A stretch of DNA of 64,000 nt from Mesorhizobium caraganae (GTDB lineage: Bacteria; Pseudomonadota; Alphaproteobacteria; Rhizobiales; Rhizobiaceae): assembly GCF_016836705.1 (NCBI RefSeq), contig NZ_JAFCGY010000019.1, positions 1 through 64,000 on the forward strand, read 5' to 3'. This document shows, one piece after another, positions 41,060 to 50,823 of this stretch (positions are counted from its first letter, which is position 1; each line of letters begins with the position of its first letter). The notes under the pieces are model-generated. The model was given only the letters and a program-made list of their open reading frames with translations. It did not search any database and had not been told where the DNA came from. The position numbers were made by a program, and so were the translations under genes.

Positions 41060-43726
41060 ATGCGTTCAGGGGCTTCAGCACCGCTCGCGCTGACCGATAC
41101 GGGGCACGGCATCCAGGCATTCGCGCGGCGCCAGGTCGGGCGGCTGGTGGGCGCCGGCCTGTTTGTGCTGGTCGCCTTTGGGGTCGCGGCGCTGGCCACC
41201 TGGAACGTTGCCGATCCAAGCTTCTCGCATGCCACCGACAACATCGTCACCAACGCCATGGGCTATGCGGGCGCGGTGTTCTCCGACCTCGCCATGCAGT
41301 TCTTCGGCCTCGCCGCCGTTGCCGCGCTGGTGCCGGCGGTGATCTGGGGCTTTCTCTTGTTTTCGGCGCGTGGCGTCGACAGGTTGCCGAAGCGCGGCCT
41401 CGCCTGGTTCGGCTTCGCGCTGCTTGCAGCGGCGATGGCCGGCTGCGTGGTGCCGCCCAAGACCTGGCCGCTGCCGACCGGCCTCGGCGGCGTGTTCGGC
41501 GACATGGTGCTCAACGTCCCGGGCCTGCTCATTGGCGGCTACCCGACCGGCCTCGTTGCCAGCATCATTGCGATCCTGCTCATCGCGCCGGCGCTGTGGC
41601 TGTTTGCCTATGGCTCGGCGCTGATTGCGCGCAAGAACGGCTTTGCCGTCATGGAGCGCACTGCCGAGCCCGATCCCCGAGAGGACGACCTGCTCTTCGA
41701 CGAAGACGAGGATGAGGGCGACGAAGGCATATTGGCGCTCGGCGCAATTACGCACTGGTGGCTGTCGTTCCGTGCCTGGATGCACCGCCGCGCCGTCCGT
41801 CGCCAGCAGGAGCGCGACGAGTACGAACCGGAGATGGAGCAGCGCTCCACCGCATGGCGCCGCGCCGCCGAACGGGTCGAATCGGCGGAATTCGCCGAAG
41901 CGCGGATGAGCCCGGATGGCCGAGCCCGCGTCGAGCCGGAATTCTTCGCCGCCATGGTCAATGACCGCAGCGTTTCGGTCGATCCGGACGATGACGACGT
42001 CCTCGATGCCGGGTTCGACAATGGTGACGAAGAGGTCGATCTCGACGACGAACCGGTCCAACGCCGTGCCGCGCCGAATGCCAAGGTGCAGAACTTCCGC
42101 TCCGATGCTGCGACCCGTGTTGCAGCACCTGCGCCGCGTCCCGCTCCTGGCGCCCGCGTCCAGCGCGAGGCGCAGACCTCGCTGATTGGCTCGGAAACGT
42201 TCGAAATGCCGTCGCTGCATTTCCTGTCCGAACCGAAGAATGTGGTGCGCGACGCCAGCCTGTCCAAGGACGCGCTGGAGCAGAATGCGCGCCTGCTCGA
42301 AGGTGTGCTGGAGGATTTCGGCGTCAAGGGCGAGATCATCGCCGTCCGGCCCGGCCCGGTGGTCACGCTCTATGAGTTGGAACCGGCCCCCGGCATCAAA
42401 TCGTCGCGTGTCATCGGCCTGTCCGACGACATCGCGCGTTCGATGAGCGCCATCGCCTGCCGCGTCGCCGTGGTGCCCGGCCGCAACGCCATCGGCATCG
42501 AACTGCCGAATGCCAAGCGCGAGACCGTCTATCTCAGGGAGATCATGGCCAGCCGCGATTTCGAAACGACCAAGGCCAAGCTGGCGCTGGCGCTGGGCAA
42601 GACCATCAATGGCGAGGCGGTCATCGTCGACATAGCCAAGATGCCGCACGTGCTGGTCGCCGGCACCACCGGCTCCGGCAAATCGGTCGCCATCAACACC
42701 ATGATCCTGTCGCTACTCTACCGGCTGACGCCGCAGGACTGCCGGCTGATCATGATCGATCCGAAAATGCTCGAACTCTCGGTCTATGACGGCATCCCGC
42801 ATCTGCTGACGCCGGTGGTCACCGATCCGAAGAAGGCAGTGGTGGCGCTGAAGTGGACCGTGCGCGAGATGGAAGACCGCTACCGCAAGATGTCCAAGGT
42901 CGGCGTGCGCAACATCGACGGCTTCAACGCGCGCGTGCAACTGGCCGAGAAGAAGGGCGAAAAGATCTCGCGCACCGTGCAGACCGGCTTCGACCGGCAG
43001 ACCGGCGAGGCGATCTACGAAACCGAGAATCTCGACCTCGAGCCGATGCCCTATATCGTCGTTATCATCGACGAGATGGCCGATTTGATGATGGTCGCCG
43101 GCAAGGACATCGAAGGCGCGGTGCAGCGCCTGGCGCAGATGGCGCGCGCCGCCGGCATCCATGTCATCATGGCCACCCAGCGCCCGTCCGTCGACGTCAT
43201 CACCGGTACCATCAAGGCCAATTTCCCGACCCGCATCTCCTTCCAGGTGACGTCGAAGATCGACAGCCGCACCATTCTGGGCGAGCAGGGCGCCGAGCAG
43301 CTGCTCGGCATGGGCGATATGCTCTACATGGCCGGCGGCGGCCGCATCCAGCGCGTGCACGGCCCGTTCGTTTCCGACGACGAGGTCGAGAGGATCGTCG
43401 CGCATCTGAAGCTGCAGGGCGTGCCCGAATATCTCGACGCCATCACCGAAGATGACGGCGAAGACGATGACGACGAGCCGTCAGGCAAGGGCGGTGGCGG
43501 TGGTGGCGGCAATTTCGAGGATTCCGACGATCCCTACGACCAGGCGGTGGCCGTGGTGCTGCGTGACGGCAAGGCCTCGACCAGCTACATCCAGCGCCGG
43601 CTCGGCATCGGCTACAACCGCGCGGCGTCGATCATCGAGAAGATGGAGAAGGAAGGCATTGTCGGCCCGGCCAACCATGCCGGCAAACGCGAGATCCTGG
43701 TGCCGACGGAGGACGACAAGTTCTGA
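41060..43726 (+). CDS. ftsK: DNA translocase FtsK
   Basis: This 888-residue protein has an N-terminal domain with about four membrane helices (residues ~30-200), an acidic linker (~210-370), and the C-terminal motor with Walker A GTTGSGKS (about 535-542), Walker B-type VVIIDEMADLMM and a winged-helix gamma domain (~820-888) that reads KOPS DNA. FtsK pumps chromosome dimers through the septum and activates XerCD at dif. Starts at 41024 and 41060 are both possible; 41060 has GGGGAAGAG upstream and gives the usual N-terminus. The upstream frame from 40835 is not supported. Confidence 0.94.
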   Translation: MRSGASAPLALTDTGHGIQAFARRQVGRLVGAGLFVLVAFGVAALATWNVADPSFSHATDNIVTNAMGYAGAVFSDLAMQFFGLAAVAALVPAVIWGFLLFSARGVDRLPKRGLAWFGFALLAAAMAGCVVPPKTWPLPTGLGGVFGDMVLNVPGLLIGGYPTGLVASIIAILLIAPALWLFAYGSALIARKNGFAVMERTAEPDPREDDLLFDEDEDEGDEGILALGAITHWWLSFRAWMHRRAVRRQQERDEYEPEMEQRSTAWRRAAERVESAEFAEARMSPDGRARVEPEFFAAMVNDRSVSVDPDDDDVLDAGFDNGDEEVDLDDEPVQRRAAPNAKVQNFRSDAATRVAAPAPRPAPGARVQREAQTSLIGSETFEMPSLHFLSEPKNVVRDASLSKDALEQNARLLEGVLEDFGVKGEIIAVRPGPVVTLYELEPAPGIKSSRVIGLSDDIARSMSAIACRVAVVPGRNAIGIELPNAKRETVYLREIMASRDFETTKAKLALALGKTINGEAVIVDIAKMPHVLVAGTTGSGKSVAINTMILSLLYRLTPQDCRLIMIDPKMLELSVYDGIPHLLTPVVTDPKKAVVALKWTVREMEDRYRKMSKVGVRNIDGFNARVQLAEKKGEKISRTVQTGFDRQTGEAIYETENLDLEPMPYIVVIIDEMADLMMVAGKDIEGAVQRLAQMARAAGIHVIMATQRPSVDVITGTIKANFPTRISFQVTSKIDSRTILGEQGAEQLLGMGDMLYMAGGGRIQRVHGPFVSDDEVERIVAHLKLQGVPEYLDAITEDDGEDDDDEPSGKGGGGGGGNFEDSDDPYDQAVAVVLRDGKASTSYIQRRLGIGYNRAASIIEKMEKEGIVGPANHAGKREILVPTEDDKF

Positions 43727-43878
43727 TTGGCCAATAGCGCCGGGGCAAAGACCGCCCGGCGGCAACCTTGATCCTTTTGGCGCGTTCAAGCGACAGAGTG
43801 CCGTTCGGCCGCCAAACTTAAGTCTAACTGGGGGTCCACGGACTGCAACGAGACACACACCACACGAGAGTGACCGGC

Positions 43879-44559
43879 ATGAAAAACGATCCTTCCGCGC
43901 TCAGCGATTTCGCTCTAAACCGCCGCCAGCTGCTCGGCCTTGGCCTGGTTCTTGCCGGCGCCGCGGCCGTCAATGTCATGCCGGGGTTCCAGCTTCTGGC
44001 CTCTGCGCAGGCGGCGGTACCGCCGACGGCGCAAAAGATCGCCGACCACTTCTCCTCGGTCAAATCGATGAGCGGCGAGTTCGTCCAGTTCGGGCCCAAC
44101 AACCAGCAGACCGGCGGCAAGTTCTTCCTCGAGCGGCCGGGCAAGATCCGCTTCAACTATGACGGCAAGTCGAATTTCCGGGTGATTTCCGACGGCAAGT
44201 CGGTGGTCATCCTCAACAAGCGGCTGAACACGTCCGATCTCTATCCGCTGTCGAAGACGCCGCTGAAGCTTTTGCTCGACACCAAAATCGACCTCTCCGG
44301 CGGGCGCGTCAAATCGATCAAGGAAGAGAGCGACCTCACCACCATCCAGCTCGCCGACAAGTCGGTGTTCGGCAATTCGAAGATCACCATGATGTTCGAT
44401 CCGAAATCCTATGATCTGCGCCAGTGGACCATCACCGACGCGCAGGGCAAGGACACCACGGTGATGATCTACAACACCAAGGAAGGCGTCAATTTCCCCC
44501 CGGACACCTTCGCCATCGACTATACCGCCAATCGCGAGCTGAACACCAAGACCAGATAG
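43879..44559 (+). CDS. LolA-like outer-membrane lipoprotein carrier
   Basis: This 226-residue protein has an N-terminal export signal (residues 1-40) beginning with a RRQLLGLGLVLAGAAA Tat-like stretch, then the LolA barrel (MSGEFVQFGPNNQQTGGKFFLERPGKIRF near residue 60 and later strands). LolA ferries lipoproteins across the periplasm. Its position directly after ftsK is the conserved lolA site in proteobacteria. The ATG at 43879 is preferred over GTG 43870. I rate it LolA family with high confidence. Confidence 0.88.
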   Translation: MKNDPSALSDFALNRRQLLGLGLVLAGAAAVNVMPGFQLLASAQAAVPPTAQKIADHFSSVKSMSGEFVQFGPNNQQTGGKFFLERPGKIRFNYDGKSNFRVISDGKSVVILNKRLNTSDLYPLSKTPLKLLLDTKIDLSGGRVKSIKEESDLTTIQLADKSVFGNSKITMMFDPKSYDLRQWTITDAQGKDTTVMIYNTKEGVNFPPDTFAIDYTANRELNTKTR

Positions 44560-44668
44560 TGTTCTGCCGCTGCGGGCATTCCTCCTGCGCCGTTGGCGGT
44601 TAACGCCTGCTTGTTTTTAGATCGTGTGGCTGGCAGTAGTTCCAGGACCAATTTCATAGGCACAATGT

Positions 44669-44696
44669 CCTGTCGGGCTGTCCCGGCAGGATTTTC
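44669..44696 (+). terminator. Candidate terminator of lolA
   Basis: TCCTGTCGGG and CCCGGCAGGA form a 10-bp stem with one G-U pair around CTGT, followed by TTTT. It lies about 110 bases past the lolA stop and 24 bases before xth. Confidence 0.6.
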
Positions 44697-44719
44697 GCTG
44701 CCTCGGACCGGACTCCTGC

Positions 44720-45526
44720 ATGCCCTTTTCCATCGCCACCTGGAACATCAACTCCGTGCGCCTGCGCATGCCGATCGTCGAGCGGCTGCTGGCGGAGCAG
44801 GCGCCTGATGTGCTCTGCCTGCAGGAGACGAAGGTTCCCGACGAGCTGTTTCCGGAAAAGGCCTTCCGCAAGGCGGGCTACGAGCACATCGCCTTCCATG
44901 GCCAGAAGGGCTATCACGGCGTGGCGACGGTGGCGCGGCGGCCGATCGAGGTGGTCGAAAAGCGGCGCTTCTGCGAGATCGACGACAGTCGGCATCTGTC
45001 GGTGAAAGTGCCGGCCGGCGGCAAGGCGATCCTCATCCACAATTTCTATGTGCCGGCCGGCGGCGACGAGCCCGATCCCGAGATCAACCGCAAGTTCCGG
45101 CACAAGTTGGATTTCGTCGCCGAGATGAACGCCATCCGCGCCGCGCATGATGAGGTGTCAGCCTCGATCCTGGTCGGCGACCTCAACATCGCGCCGCTGG
45201 AGCACGATGTCTGGTCGCACAAGCAATTGCTCAACGTCGTCAGCCACACGCCGGTCGAGACGGAAAATTTCGAAGCGATGCGGATGGCCGGCGACTGGGT
45301 CGACCTGATGCGGCTCAACGTGCCGCTTGATGAAAAGCTCTACACTTGGTGGAGCTACCGGGCGCAGGACTGGGAAGCTTCAAACCGTGGCCGGCGGCTC
45401 GACCATATCTGGTCGTCGCCGAACCTGGTGCCCAATTTTGCCGGCTACGAGATCCTTCGCGCTGCGCGCGGCTGGGAGCGACCGTCGGACCATGTGCCGG
45501 TGATTGCGCGGTTTGATCTGGAGTAG
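44720..45526 (+). CDS. xth: Exodeoxyribonuclease III
   Basis: This 268-residue AP endonuclease/3'-5' exonuclease has the family motifs ATWNINSVRLR, LCLQETKV (catalytic Glu), GDLNIAPLEHDVW (Asp/Asn) and SDHVPV (Asp-His) in order. It repairs abasic sites. The ATG at 44720 gives the standard MPFSIATWNINS start. Confidence 0.96.
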   Translation: MPFSIATWNINSVRLRMPIVERLLAEQAPDVLCLQETKVPDELFPEKAFRKAGYEHIAFHGQKGYHGVATVARRPIEVVEKRRFCEIDDSRHLSVKVPAGGKAILIHNFYVPAGGDEPDPEINRKFRHKLDFVAEMNAIRAAHDEVSASILVGDLNIAPLEHDVWSHKQLLNVVSHTPVETENFEAMRMAGDWVDLMRLNVPLDEKLYTWWSYRAQDWEASNRGRRLDHIWSSPNLVPNFAGYEILRAARGWERPSDHVPVIARFDLE

Positions 45527-45550
45527 TCCGCGAGCCAAAGGGGTCGTTGA

Positions 45551-46162
45551 ATGGAGATAGTGGCAGCGCGAGAGCCGGATGTGACATCGGCGGCCGACTG
45601 TCTGGCGGATGCCTTTGCCGATGATCCGCAGATGAGTTTTTTCTTCGATCCTCCGCAGCGTCAGTACCTGGTGACGGAGTTCTTCTCGATCCTGATGGCG
45701 GCGCGCTTGGCGCTTGGAATGCCTGTGCTGTTGCTAAAGAGCGAGGGTCGCATCCTGGGTGCGGTGATGGGCTATGATACGCAGCGGCATGAATGGCTTC
45801 CGGCTCACCAGGAGAGATGGGCTCTGCTTCAGCAAAGGCAGGCATCGATGGCTTCCCGCTTCGAGAGGGCTGACGCCATCAGCGAGAAATACAAGCCGCA
45901 GGAACCGCATTTCTATCTTGGGGTCTTGGGCGTTCACCCCTCAATGCAGGGAAAAGGGGCTGGCGGCTCGCTCATCAAGGCCTATTGCGATCTTGCCGAA
46001 AGAGATCCTGTCTCGGCAGGGACGTTTCTCGAAACCGCACAACGAAAGAATTTGGCTTTCTATGAGCGTTGCGGGTTTCAACTCCTCGGCCAAGGTGAAC
46101 TTGCACCCGGAAAGCCATTCTGGTGCCTGTTCAGGCCAAAACCCGTTCGAGACGGTAATTAG
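45551..46162 (+). CDS. GNAT-family N-acetyltransferase
   Basis: This 203-residue protein has the GNAT acetyl-CoA motif A, LGVLGVHPSMQGKGAGGSLIKA (residues ~121-142, with the Q-x-x-G-x-G/A loop), and a motif B FYERCGF near residue 178. The acceptor is unknown. It is convergent with the cNMP-binding gene, their stops two bases apart. Confidence 0.87.
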   Translation: MEIVAAREPDVTSAADCLADAFADDPQMSFFFDPPQRQYLVTEFFSILMAARLALGMPVLLLKSEGRILGAVMGYDTQRHEWLPAHQERWALLQQRQASMASRFERADAISEKYKPQEPHFYLGVLGVHPSMQGKGAGGSLIKAYCDLAERDPVSAGTFLETAQRKNLAFYERCGFQLLGQGELAPGKPFWCLFRPKPVRDGN

Positions 46163-46164
46163 AC

Positions 46165-46620
46165 TTATTCGCCAAACCGCGGCGCCAGCTTCTCGATGCG
46201 GGCGATCATGGCCTGGAAATCGTCGAGGATGCGCTGGTGCAGTTTCACCGCCACGTCGGGGTACTCCTCGAGGATGCGGCGGAACATCTTGCGGCTGAGG
46301 CGGATCACTTCCGAATCGGTCTCGGCCGATGCGCTGGTCAGCCGGTTGGTGTCGGCGATCAATGCCAGTTCGCTCAGGATCGTGCCGGGGCCGACGGTGC
46401 CGATCGGGACGCGTTCGCCATTCTGCTCGCGATAGAGCACGATGCGGCCGCTGACCACGATATAGGCCGAATCGGCCTCGTCGTCTTCGCGGTAAAGCTT
46501 GTGGTCGGCCTGCAGATGCGTGGCTTCGGCGCCGAAGGCGAGCAGGCGCAGCTGTTCCTGCGTGAAACCCTCAAAGAGCTTCACGGCAGACAGGATGCGG
46601 ATGTCGTCATCCAGCGCCAT
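46165..46620 (-). CDS. Cyclic-nucleotide-binding domain protein (Crp-like, no HTH)
   Basis: This 151-residue protein is a single cNMP-binding domain: LFEGFTQEQLRLLAFGAEA, YREDDEADSAYIVVSGRIVLYR and the phosphate-binding-cassette-like region GPGTILSELALIADTNRLTSASAETDS. It ends in a helix and has no DNA-binding domain. I recall this gene standing next to the cenR (otpR) response regulator in Brucella and relatives, as here. Whether it binds cAMP is not known. Confidence 0.85.
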   Translation of the reverse strand: MALDDDIRILSAVKLFEGFTQEQLRLLAFGAEATHLQADHKLYREDDEADSAYIVVSGRIVLYREQNGERVPIGTVGPGTILSELALIADTNRLTSASAETDSEVIRLSRKMFRRILEEYPDVAVKLHQRILDDFQAMIARIEKLAPRFGE

Positions 46621-46727
46621 CTCTAGCTGCGTCCCCGAACGGTCAGTCCAATCCCTCCCTTAGAGCGCCACGCGTCCTCCTGGTCACGCAAGACGCTCCA
46701 ACATTTTCAATCTGCGCAGCGTTCTTC

Positions 46728-46750
46728 CCCAAAACCGAATCGATTTTGGG
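46728..46750. repeat. Intergenic hairpin repeat, CCCAAAA/TTTTGGG type
   Basis: A near-palindrome with CCCAAAA at 46728-46734 and TTTTGGG at 46744-46750. It belongs to the same motif family as 10892-10916 and 50075-50119. Confidence 0.55.
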
Positions 46751-46835
46751 CCGATGCGCGGGTCGATCCAGGCCCCTCCAGCCGGATCGTACCCGAAACA
46801 GTCCCGCCCCGACCGCCTATTGAATAATGAAATGT

Positions 46836-47519
46836 TTAAGGAACCAGCTTGTAGCCGCCGCTTTCTGTCACAAGAATTTCAGCATTGGAAGGATCGCGCT
46901 CGATCTTCTGGCGCAGCCGGTAGACGTGGGTTTCCAGCGTGTGCGTGGTGACGCCGGAATTGTAGCCCCACACTTCCTCGAGCAAGACGTCGCGCGTTAC
47001 CACCTTCTGGTCGGCGCGATAGAGATATTTGATGATCGAGGCCTCTTTCTCGGTCAGCCGCACCTTGGCGCCGCGTTGGTCGATCAGAAGCTTCTGGCTG
47101 GGCTTGAACGTATAGGGACCGACCGAGAAGGTGGCGTCCTCGCTCTGCTCGTGCTGGCGCAGTTGCGCGCGGATACGGGCAAGCAGCACGGCGAAGCGGA
47201 ACGGTTTGGTGACATAGTCGTTGGCGCCGGCCTCGAGGCCCAGAATCGTGTCGGAATCGGTGTCGTGGCCGGTCAGCATGATGATCGGCGCCTTGTAGCC
47301 GCCCTTGCGCAGGATCTTCACTGCCTCGCGGCCATCCATGTCGGGCAGGCCGACATCCATGATGAGCAGGTCGATGAGCCCACCGCGCGCAGCAGCAACA
47401 CCTTTGGCGGCGGTCGCTTCCTGCAGGACGTCGAATTCTTCGTAAAGGGCGAGTTGCTCGACGAGGGTTCCGCGCAGGTCGTCATCGTCGTCAACGATAA
47501 GAATGGTACGTGATGTCAT
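46836..47519 (-). CDS. OmpR-type response regulator, CenR-like
   Basis: This 227-residue regulator has a receiver domain with phospho-acceptor Asp55 (LLIMDVGLPDMDG) and Lys in DYVTKPF, and an OmpR winged helix at the C-terminus (LTEKEASIIKYLYRADQKVVTRDVLLEEVWGYN... residues ~130-165). The N-terminus and the orphan status fit CenR, an essential cell-envelope regulator in Caulobacter and Brucella (OtpR). No histidine kinase is adjacent. The cNMP-binding gene lies downstream on the same strand. Confidence 0.82.
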   Translation of the reverse strand: MTSRTILIVDDDDDLRGTLVEQLALYEEFDVLQEATAAKGVAAARGGLIDLLIMDVGLPDMDGREAVKILRKGGYKAPIIMLTGHDTDSDTILGLEAGANDYVTKPFRFAVLLARIRAQLRQHEQSEDATFSVGPYTFKPSQKLLIDQRGAKVRLTEKEASIIKYLYRADQKVVTRDVLLEEVWGYNSGVTTHTLETHVYRLRQKIERDPSNAEILVTESGGYKLVP

Positions 47520-47604
47520 GGATCAATCCGTTGTTTTGAAAAGAATTTTCAGTTGACCGACCCCCATTTATGCGGAAGCTGACCGGCGCAACAGTCCGAT
47601 CACA

Positions 47605-48237
<633 letters not shown>

Positions 48238-48277
48238 GCCGGGTGTCGGTGCCGTCTCATTTTTCCCTACTGCCTAT

Positions 48278-48532
48278 TCACCACTGCCTATTCCTCTGCC
48301 AGCCGATATCCAGCAGTCCCAGCCTGCCCAACTCCCGGTCCATGGCGCGGGCGACATCCTTGCGTTCGCCGCCAATGTCGCGCAGCTCGCGGTCGGAGAG
48401 ATCCTCGACGTCCTGGTGGACGACATTTTGCTGGGTGAGGTGGATCGCGACCCTGGCGTGACGAAGCCAGTCGAGTACGGCGCGCAACCAAGACGGACGG
48501 GCGATCGGTGAATGAAAAGCGACGGTGGACAT
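48278..48532 (-). CDS. DUF1127 domain protein
   Basis: This 84-residue protein contains the DUF1127 motif LSDRELRDIGGERKDVARAMDR at its centre (residues ~46-67), preceded by a basic/hydrophobic LRAVLDWLRHARVAIHL. Small DUF1127 proteins are frequent in rhizobia; some act in phosphate or RNA-related regulation. ATG 48532 is chosen; an ATG at 48544 sits too close to the ribosome site. It is divergent from the LysR gene. Confidence 0.85.
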   Translation of the reverse strand: MSTVAFHSPIARPSWLRAVLDWLRHARVAIHLTQQNVVHQDVEDLSDRELRDIGGERKDVARAMDRELGRLGLLDIGWQRNRQW

Positions 48533-48662
48533 GGTGTGATCCATTCCTCCGGATATCAAATCCGGTTTGATGGTGTTTCGATTGCGTCCATCATGTCGGA
48601 TTGAAAGAAAAAGGAGAAACGAGTAGTTTTCTCCATATCATCAAGTTTTATTTGGAGATCAA

Positions 48663-49613
48663 TTGGCCCGCCTGCTGCCCGGAACCCGCGCACTGAGGAC
48701 GCTGGAAGCGGCGGCCCGACACCTCAATTTCACCCGGGCCGCGGATGAGCTTGGGCTGACGCCGGCCGCGGTCAGCCACCAGATCAAGGAAATCGAGGAT
48801 CAGCTCGGCATCGTTCTGTTTACCCGCACCAGCCGGACCATCCGGTTGACCGAGGCAGGCACGGTGCTGTTCGAAGCCTCGCTCGATGCGCTCGACCTGC
48901 TCAACCGGGCGGTGTCGCGGGCACAAAAGATGACGCGCGGCATGGCGCTCGTGAAAATTACGCTCGACCCGCAGTTTGCGACCAAATGGCTGATGCGGCG
49001 TGTCGACGATTTCCGCAAGCATCAACCCGGGATCGAACTTCGCTTCGACATCACCTATGAAGTGCGCGATTTCGATCGCGACGACGTCGATATCGGCATT
49101 CGCTTCGGCACCGGGAAATATCCGGGCATTGTCAGCCACCGTCTGTTCGACAACATCATCATTCCGGTGTGCAGCCCGGCTTTGCTGACCTCCGGTCCAC
49201 CGCTTCGAGAGCCGCGCGACCTGTTCCGGCACACGCTTGCCCATATCGTATGGGCGCGCCAGGGCGTGACCTGGCCGAACTGGCGCATGTGGATGGCGGC
49301 GGCCGGCATCGACGATTTTGATGACAGCCGGACCATCGTTTTCGGCTCTTCGTCAGATGCGGTGCAGGCGGCGCTCGACGGCAATGCGGTGGCGCTCGCC
49401 GATTTCGCCATGGTGGCCAACGACCTGTCGGAGGGACGGCTGGTGCGGCCATTCGAACTCGGCCTCAAGGTCGCGGCCGAGTTCGCCTATTTCCTGGTTT
49501 ATCCAGCCGCGTCGGCAAACGATGCCAGGATCATCGCGTTCAAGGACTGGATCCTGGGCGAAGTCCACAACCCGCAGCCGGACCCGACGCGCCGGACTTG
49601 GGACGAGTTATAG
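48663..49613 (+). CDS. LysR-family transcriptional regulator (GcvA-like)
   Basis: This 316-residue regulator has the LysR HTH LEAAARHLNFTRAADELGLTPAAVSHQIKEIEDQLG (residues ~14-49) and a GcvA-like effector domain. It begins with TTG at 48663. It is divergent from the DUF1127 gene, a common pairing. The effector and targets are unknown. Confidence 0.9.
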   Translation: MARLLPGTRALRTLEAAARHLNFTRAADELGLTPAAVSHQIKEIEDQLGIVLFTRTSRTIRLTEAGTVLFEASLDALDLLNRAVSRAQKMTRGMALVKITLDPQFATKWLMRRVDDFRKHQPGIELRFDITYEVRDFDRDDVDIGIRFGTGKYPGIVSHRLFDNIIIPVCSPALLTSGPPLREPRDLFRHTLAHIVWARQGVTWPNWRMWMAAAGIDDFDDSRTIVFGSSSDAVQAALDGNAVALADFAMVANDLSEGRLVRPFELGLKVAAEFAYFLVYPAASANDARIIAFKDWILGEVHNPQPDPTRRTWDEL

Positions 49614-49636
49614 GTCATCCTCGACTTTGGAAGGTC

Positions 49637-50059
49637 TCAGCCGGCGACGACCGGTGCGCCGAACCAGCCGATCACCGCGCCGATGATCAAAAGCACGCCG
49701 AGCCAGTGGCCGCCGTCGATCAGGGTCAGGTCCCAGCCGAAATTCTCATAGCGGTGGTTGGCCGTCAGCGTCGTTGCGACAAAGCCGAGCCAGAGGACGA
49801 AGCCGAAGACCAGGCCGGCGGTAAGGGCCGGCTCGCCGCCGGTCATGGCGCCGACAACCAGAGCAACAACCAGCGCCATGATGAGTTCGGCAATGAAGGA
49901 GATGACGAAGGGCAGCTTCGACTTGCTCATCGTCGCCGGATCGAGCTTGGCCGCCTTCAGCCACGGCTTGCTCAAAGCCATGTACCAGACGGCGCCGAAC
50001 AGCCACGCCACCACGGCCGCGACAACGACCGCCAGCCAGTTCACTGCTGAAAAATCCAT
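49637..50059 (-). CDS. DUF1761 membrane protein
   Basis: This 140-residue protein has four hydrophobic segments and a family-like start MDFSAVNWLAVVVAAVVAWLFGAVWY. The ATG at 50059 has GGGAGGAC upstream on the minus strand. Function unknown. Confidence 0.85.
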   Translation of the reverse strand: MDFSAVNWLAVVVAAVVAWLFGAVWYMALSKPWLKAAKLDPATMSKSKLPFVISFIAELIMALVVALVVGAMTGGEPALTAGLVFGFVLWLGFVATTLTANHRYENFGWDLTLIDGGHWLGVLLIIGAVIGWFGAPVVAG

Positions 50060-50074
50060 AAAGTCCTCCCTCAA

Positions 50075-50119
50075 GCATGTCGCCCAAAAGTGTTGAGCGG
50101 TCTTGGGATAACGACATGC
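50075..50119. repeat. Intergenic hairpin repeat with outer GCATGTCG/CGACATGC arms
   Basis: Outer arms GCATGTCG (50075-50082) and CGACATGC (50112-50119) are exact inverted copies; an inner CCCAAAA/TCTTGGG pair with one mismatch links it to the other CCCAAAA-type hairpins. Confidence 0.6.
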
Positions 50120-50166
50120 GTATTCTCAAATCAATCCCGCGATGGAATGCCTGTTCGGCAGCGCCG

Positions 50167-50823
50167 TCAAGCGAAGCGCCAGACGGTGGTGCGCTTGACC
50201 AGGGAATCCTCCAGCGCCCGCGTCACCGCCACTTCGTAGACGGCCAGCGGCTCCAGGCCTGCCTTCGGCATGTAGGAGCGGCCGGGATCGCCGACGAGGA
50301 TGTCGGCGCCGCGCGCCTTCAGTGTCGAAAACCACGGCATCAGCGTGTCGGCGAAAGATCTGTCGTAGAAGACGTCGCCGGCCAGCACCACATCCCAGCC
50401 GGCATCGGTGCCGATGCAGTCGGTGCCGCAAAATTCGATGGCAACGCCGTTGGCCTCGGCATTGAGGCGGATCGCCGTTTCGCAGAACGGGTCGATGTCG
50501 GTGGCGATCACTTGTGAAGCACCGGCCTTGGCGGCGGCGATGGCGACAAGCCCGGAGCCGGAAGCGAAGTCGAGCACACGTTTGCCGCGCACTTCAGACG
50601 GGTTGTCGAGGATATAGCGGGCAAGACCCTGGCCACCGGCCCAGGCAAAGGCCCAGAAGGGTGGCGGCAAGCCGATTTCGGTCAACTCGTCCTCGGTTCG
50701 CTGCCAGAGGTCATGCGCCTCGTCGGCAAGGCGCAGAAAAATTTCCGGCACGTGCGGCGGCGTCATCAGCGCCGTGTTGTCGAGAATGAACTTTTTCGCG
50801 CTGTTCGGCGTGAGGACCGTCAC
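50167..50823 (-). CDS. Class I SAM-dependent methyltransferase (ETFB/NNT1-like)
   Basis: This 218-residue protein has the AdoMet motif VLDFASGSGLVAIAAAKAG (residues ~82-100), then VIATDIDPFCETAIRLNAEANG and DVVLAGDVFYDRSFA. The arrangement resembles COG3897-type and electron-transfer-flavoprotein lysine methyltransferases. The GTG at 50823 overlaps the EVE gene stop (GTGA), which fixes the start. The substrate is inferred only from family resemblance. Confidence 0.82.
   Translation of the reverse strand: MTVLTPNSAKKFILDNTALMTPPHVPEIFLRLADEAHDLWQRTEDELTEIGLPPPFWAFAWAGGQGLARYILDNPSEVRGKRVLDFASGSGLVAIAAAKAGASQVIATDIDPFCETAIRLNAEANGVAIEFCGTDCIGTDAGWDVVLAGDVFYDRSFADTLMPWFSTLKARGADILVGDPGRSYMPKAGLEPLAVYEVAVTRALEDSLVKRTTVWRFA

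Noticed and set aside
41075..42649. Long open frame antisense to ftsK
   Set aside because: Shadow frame; no start signal or domain.
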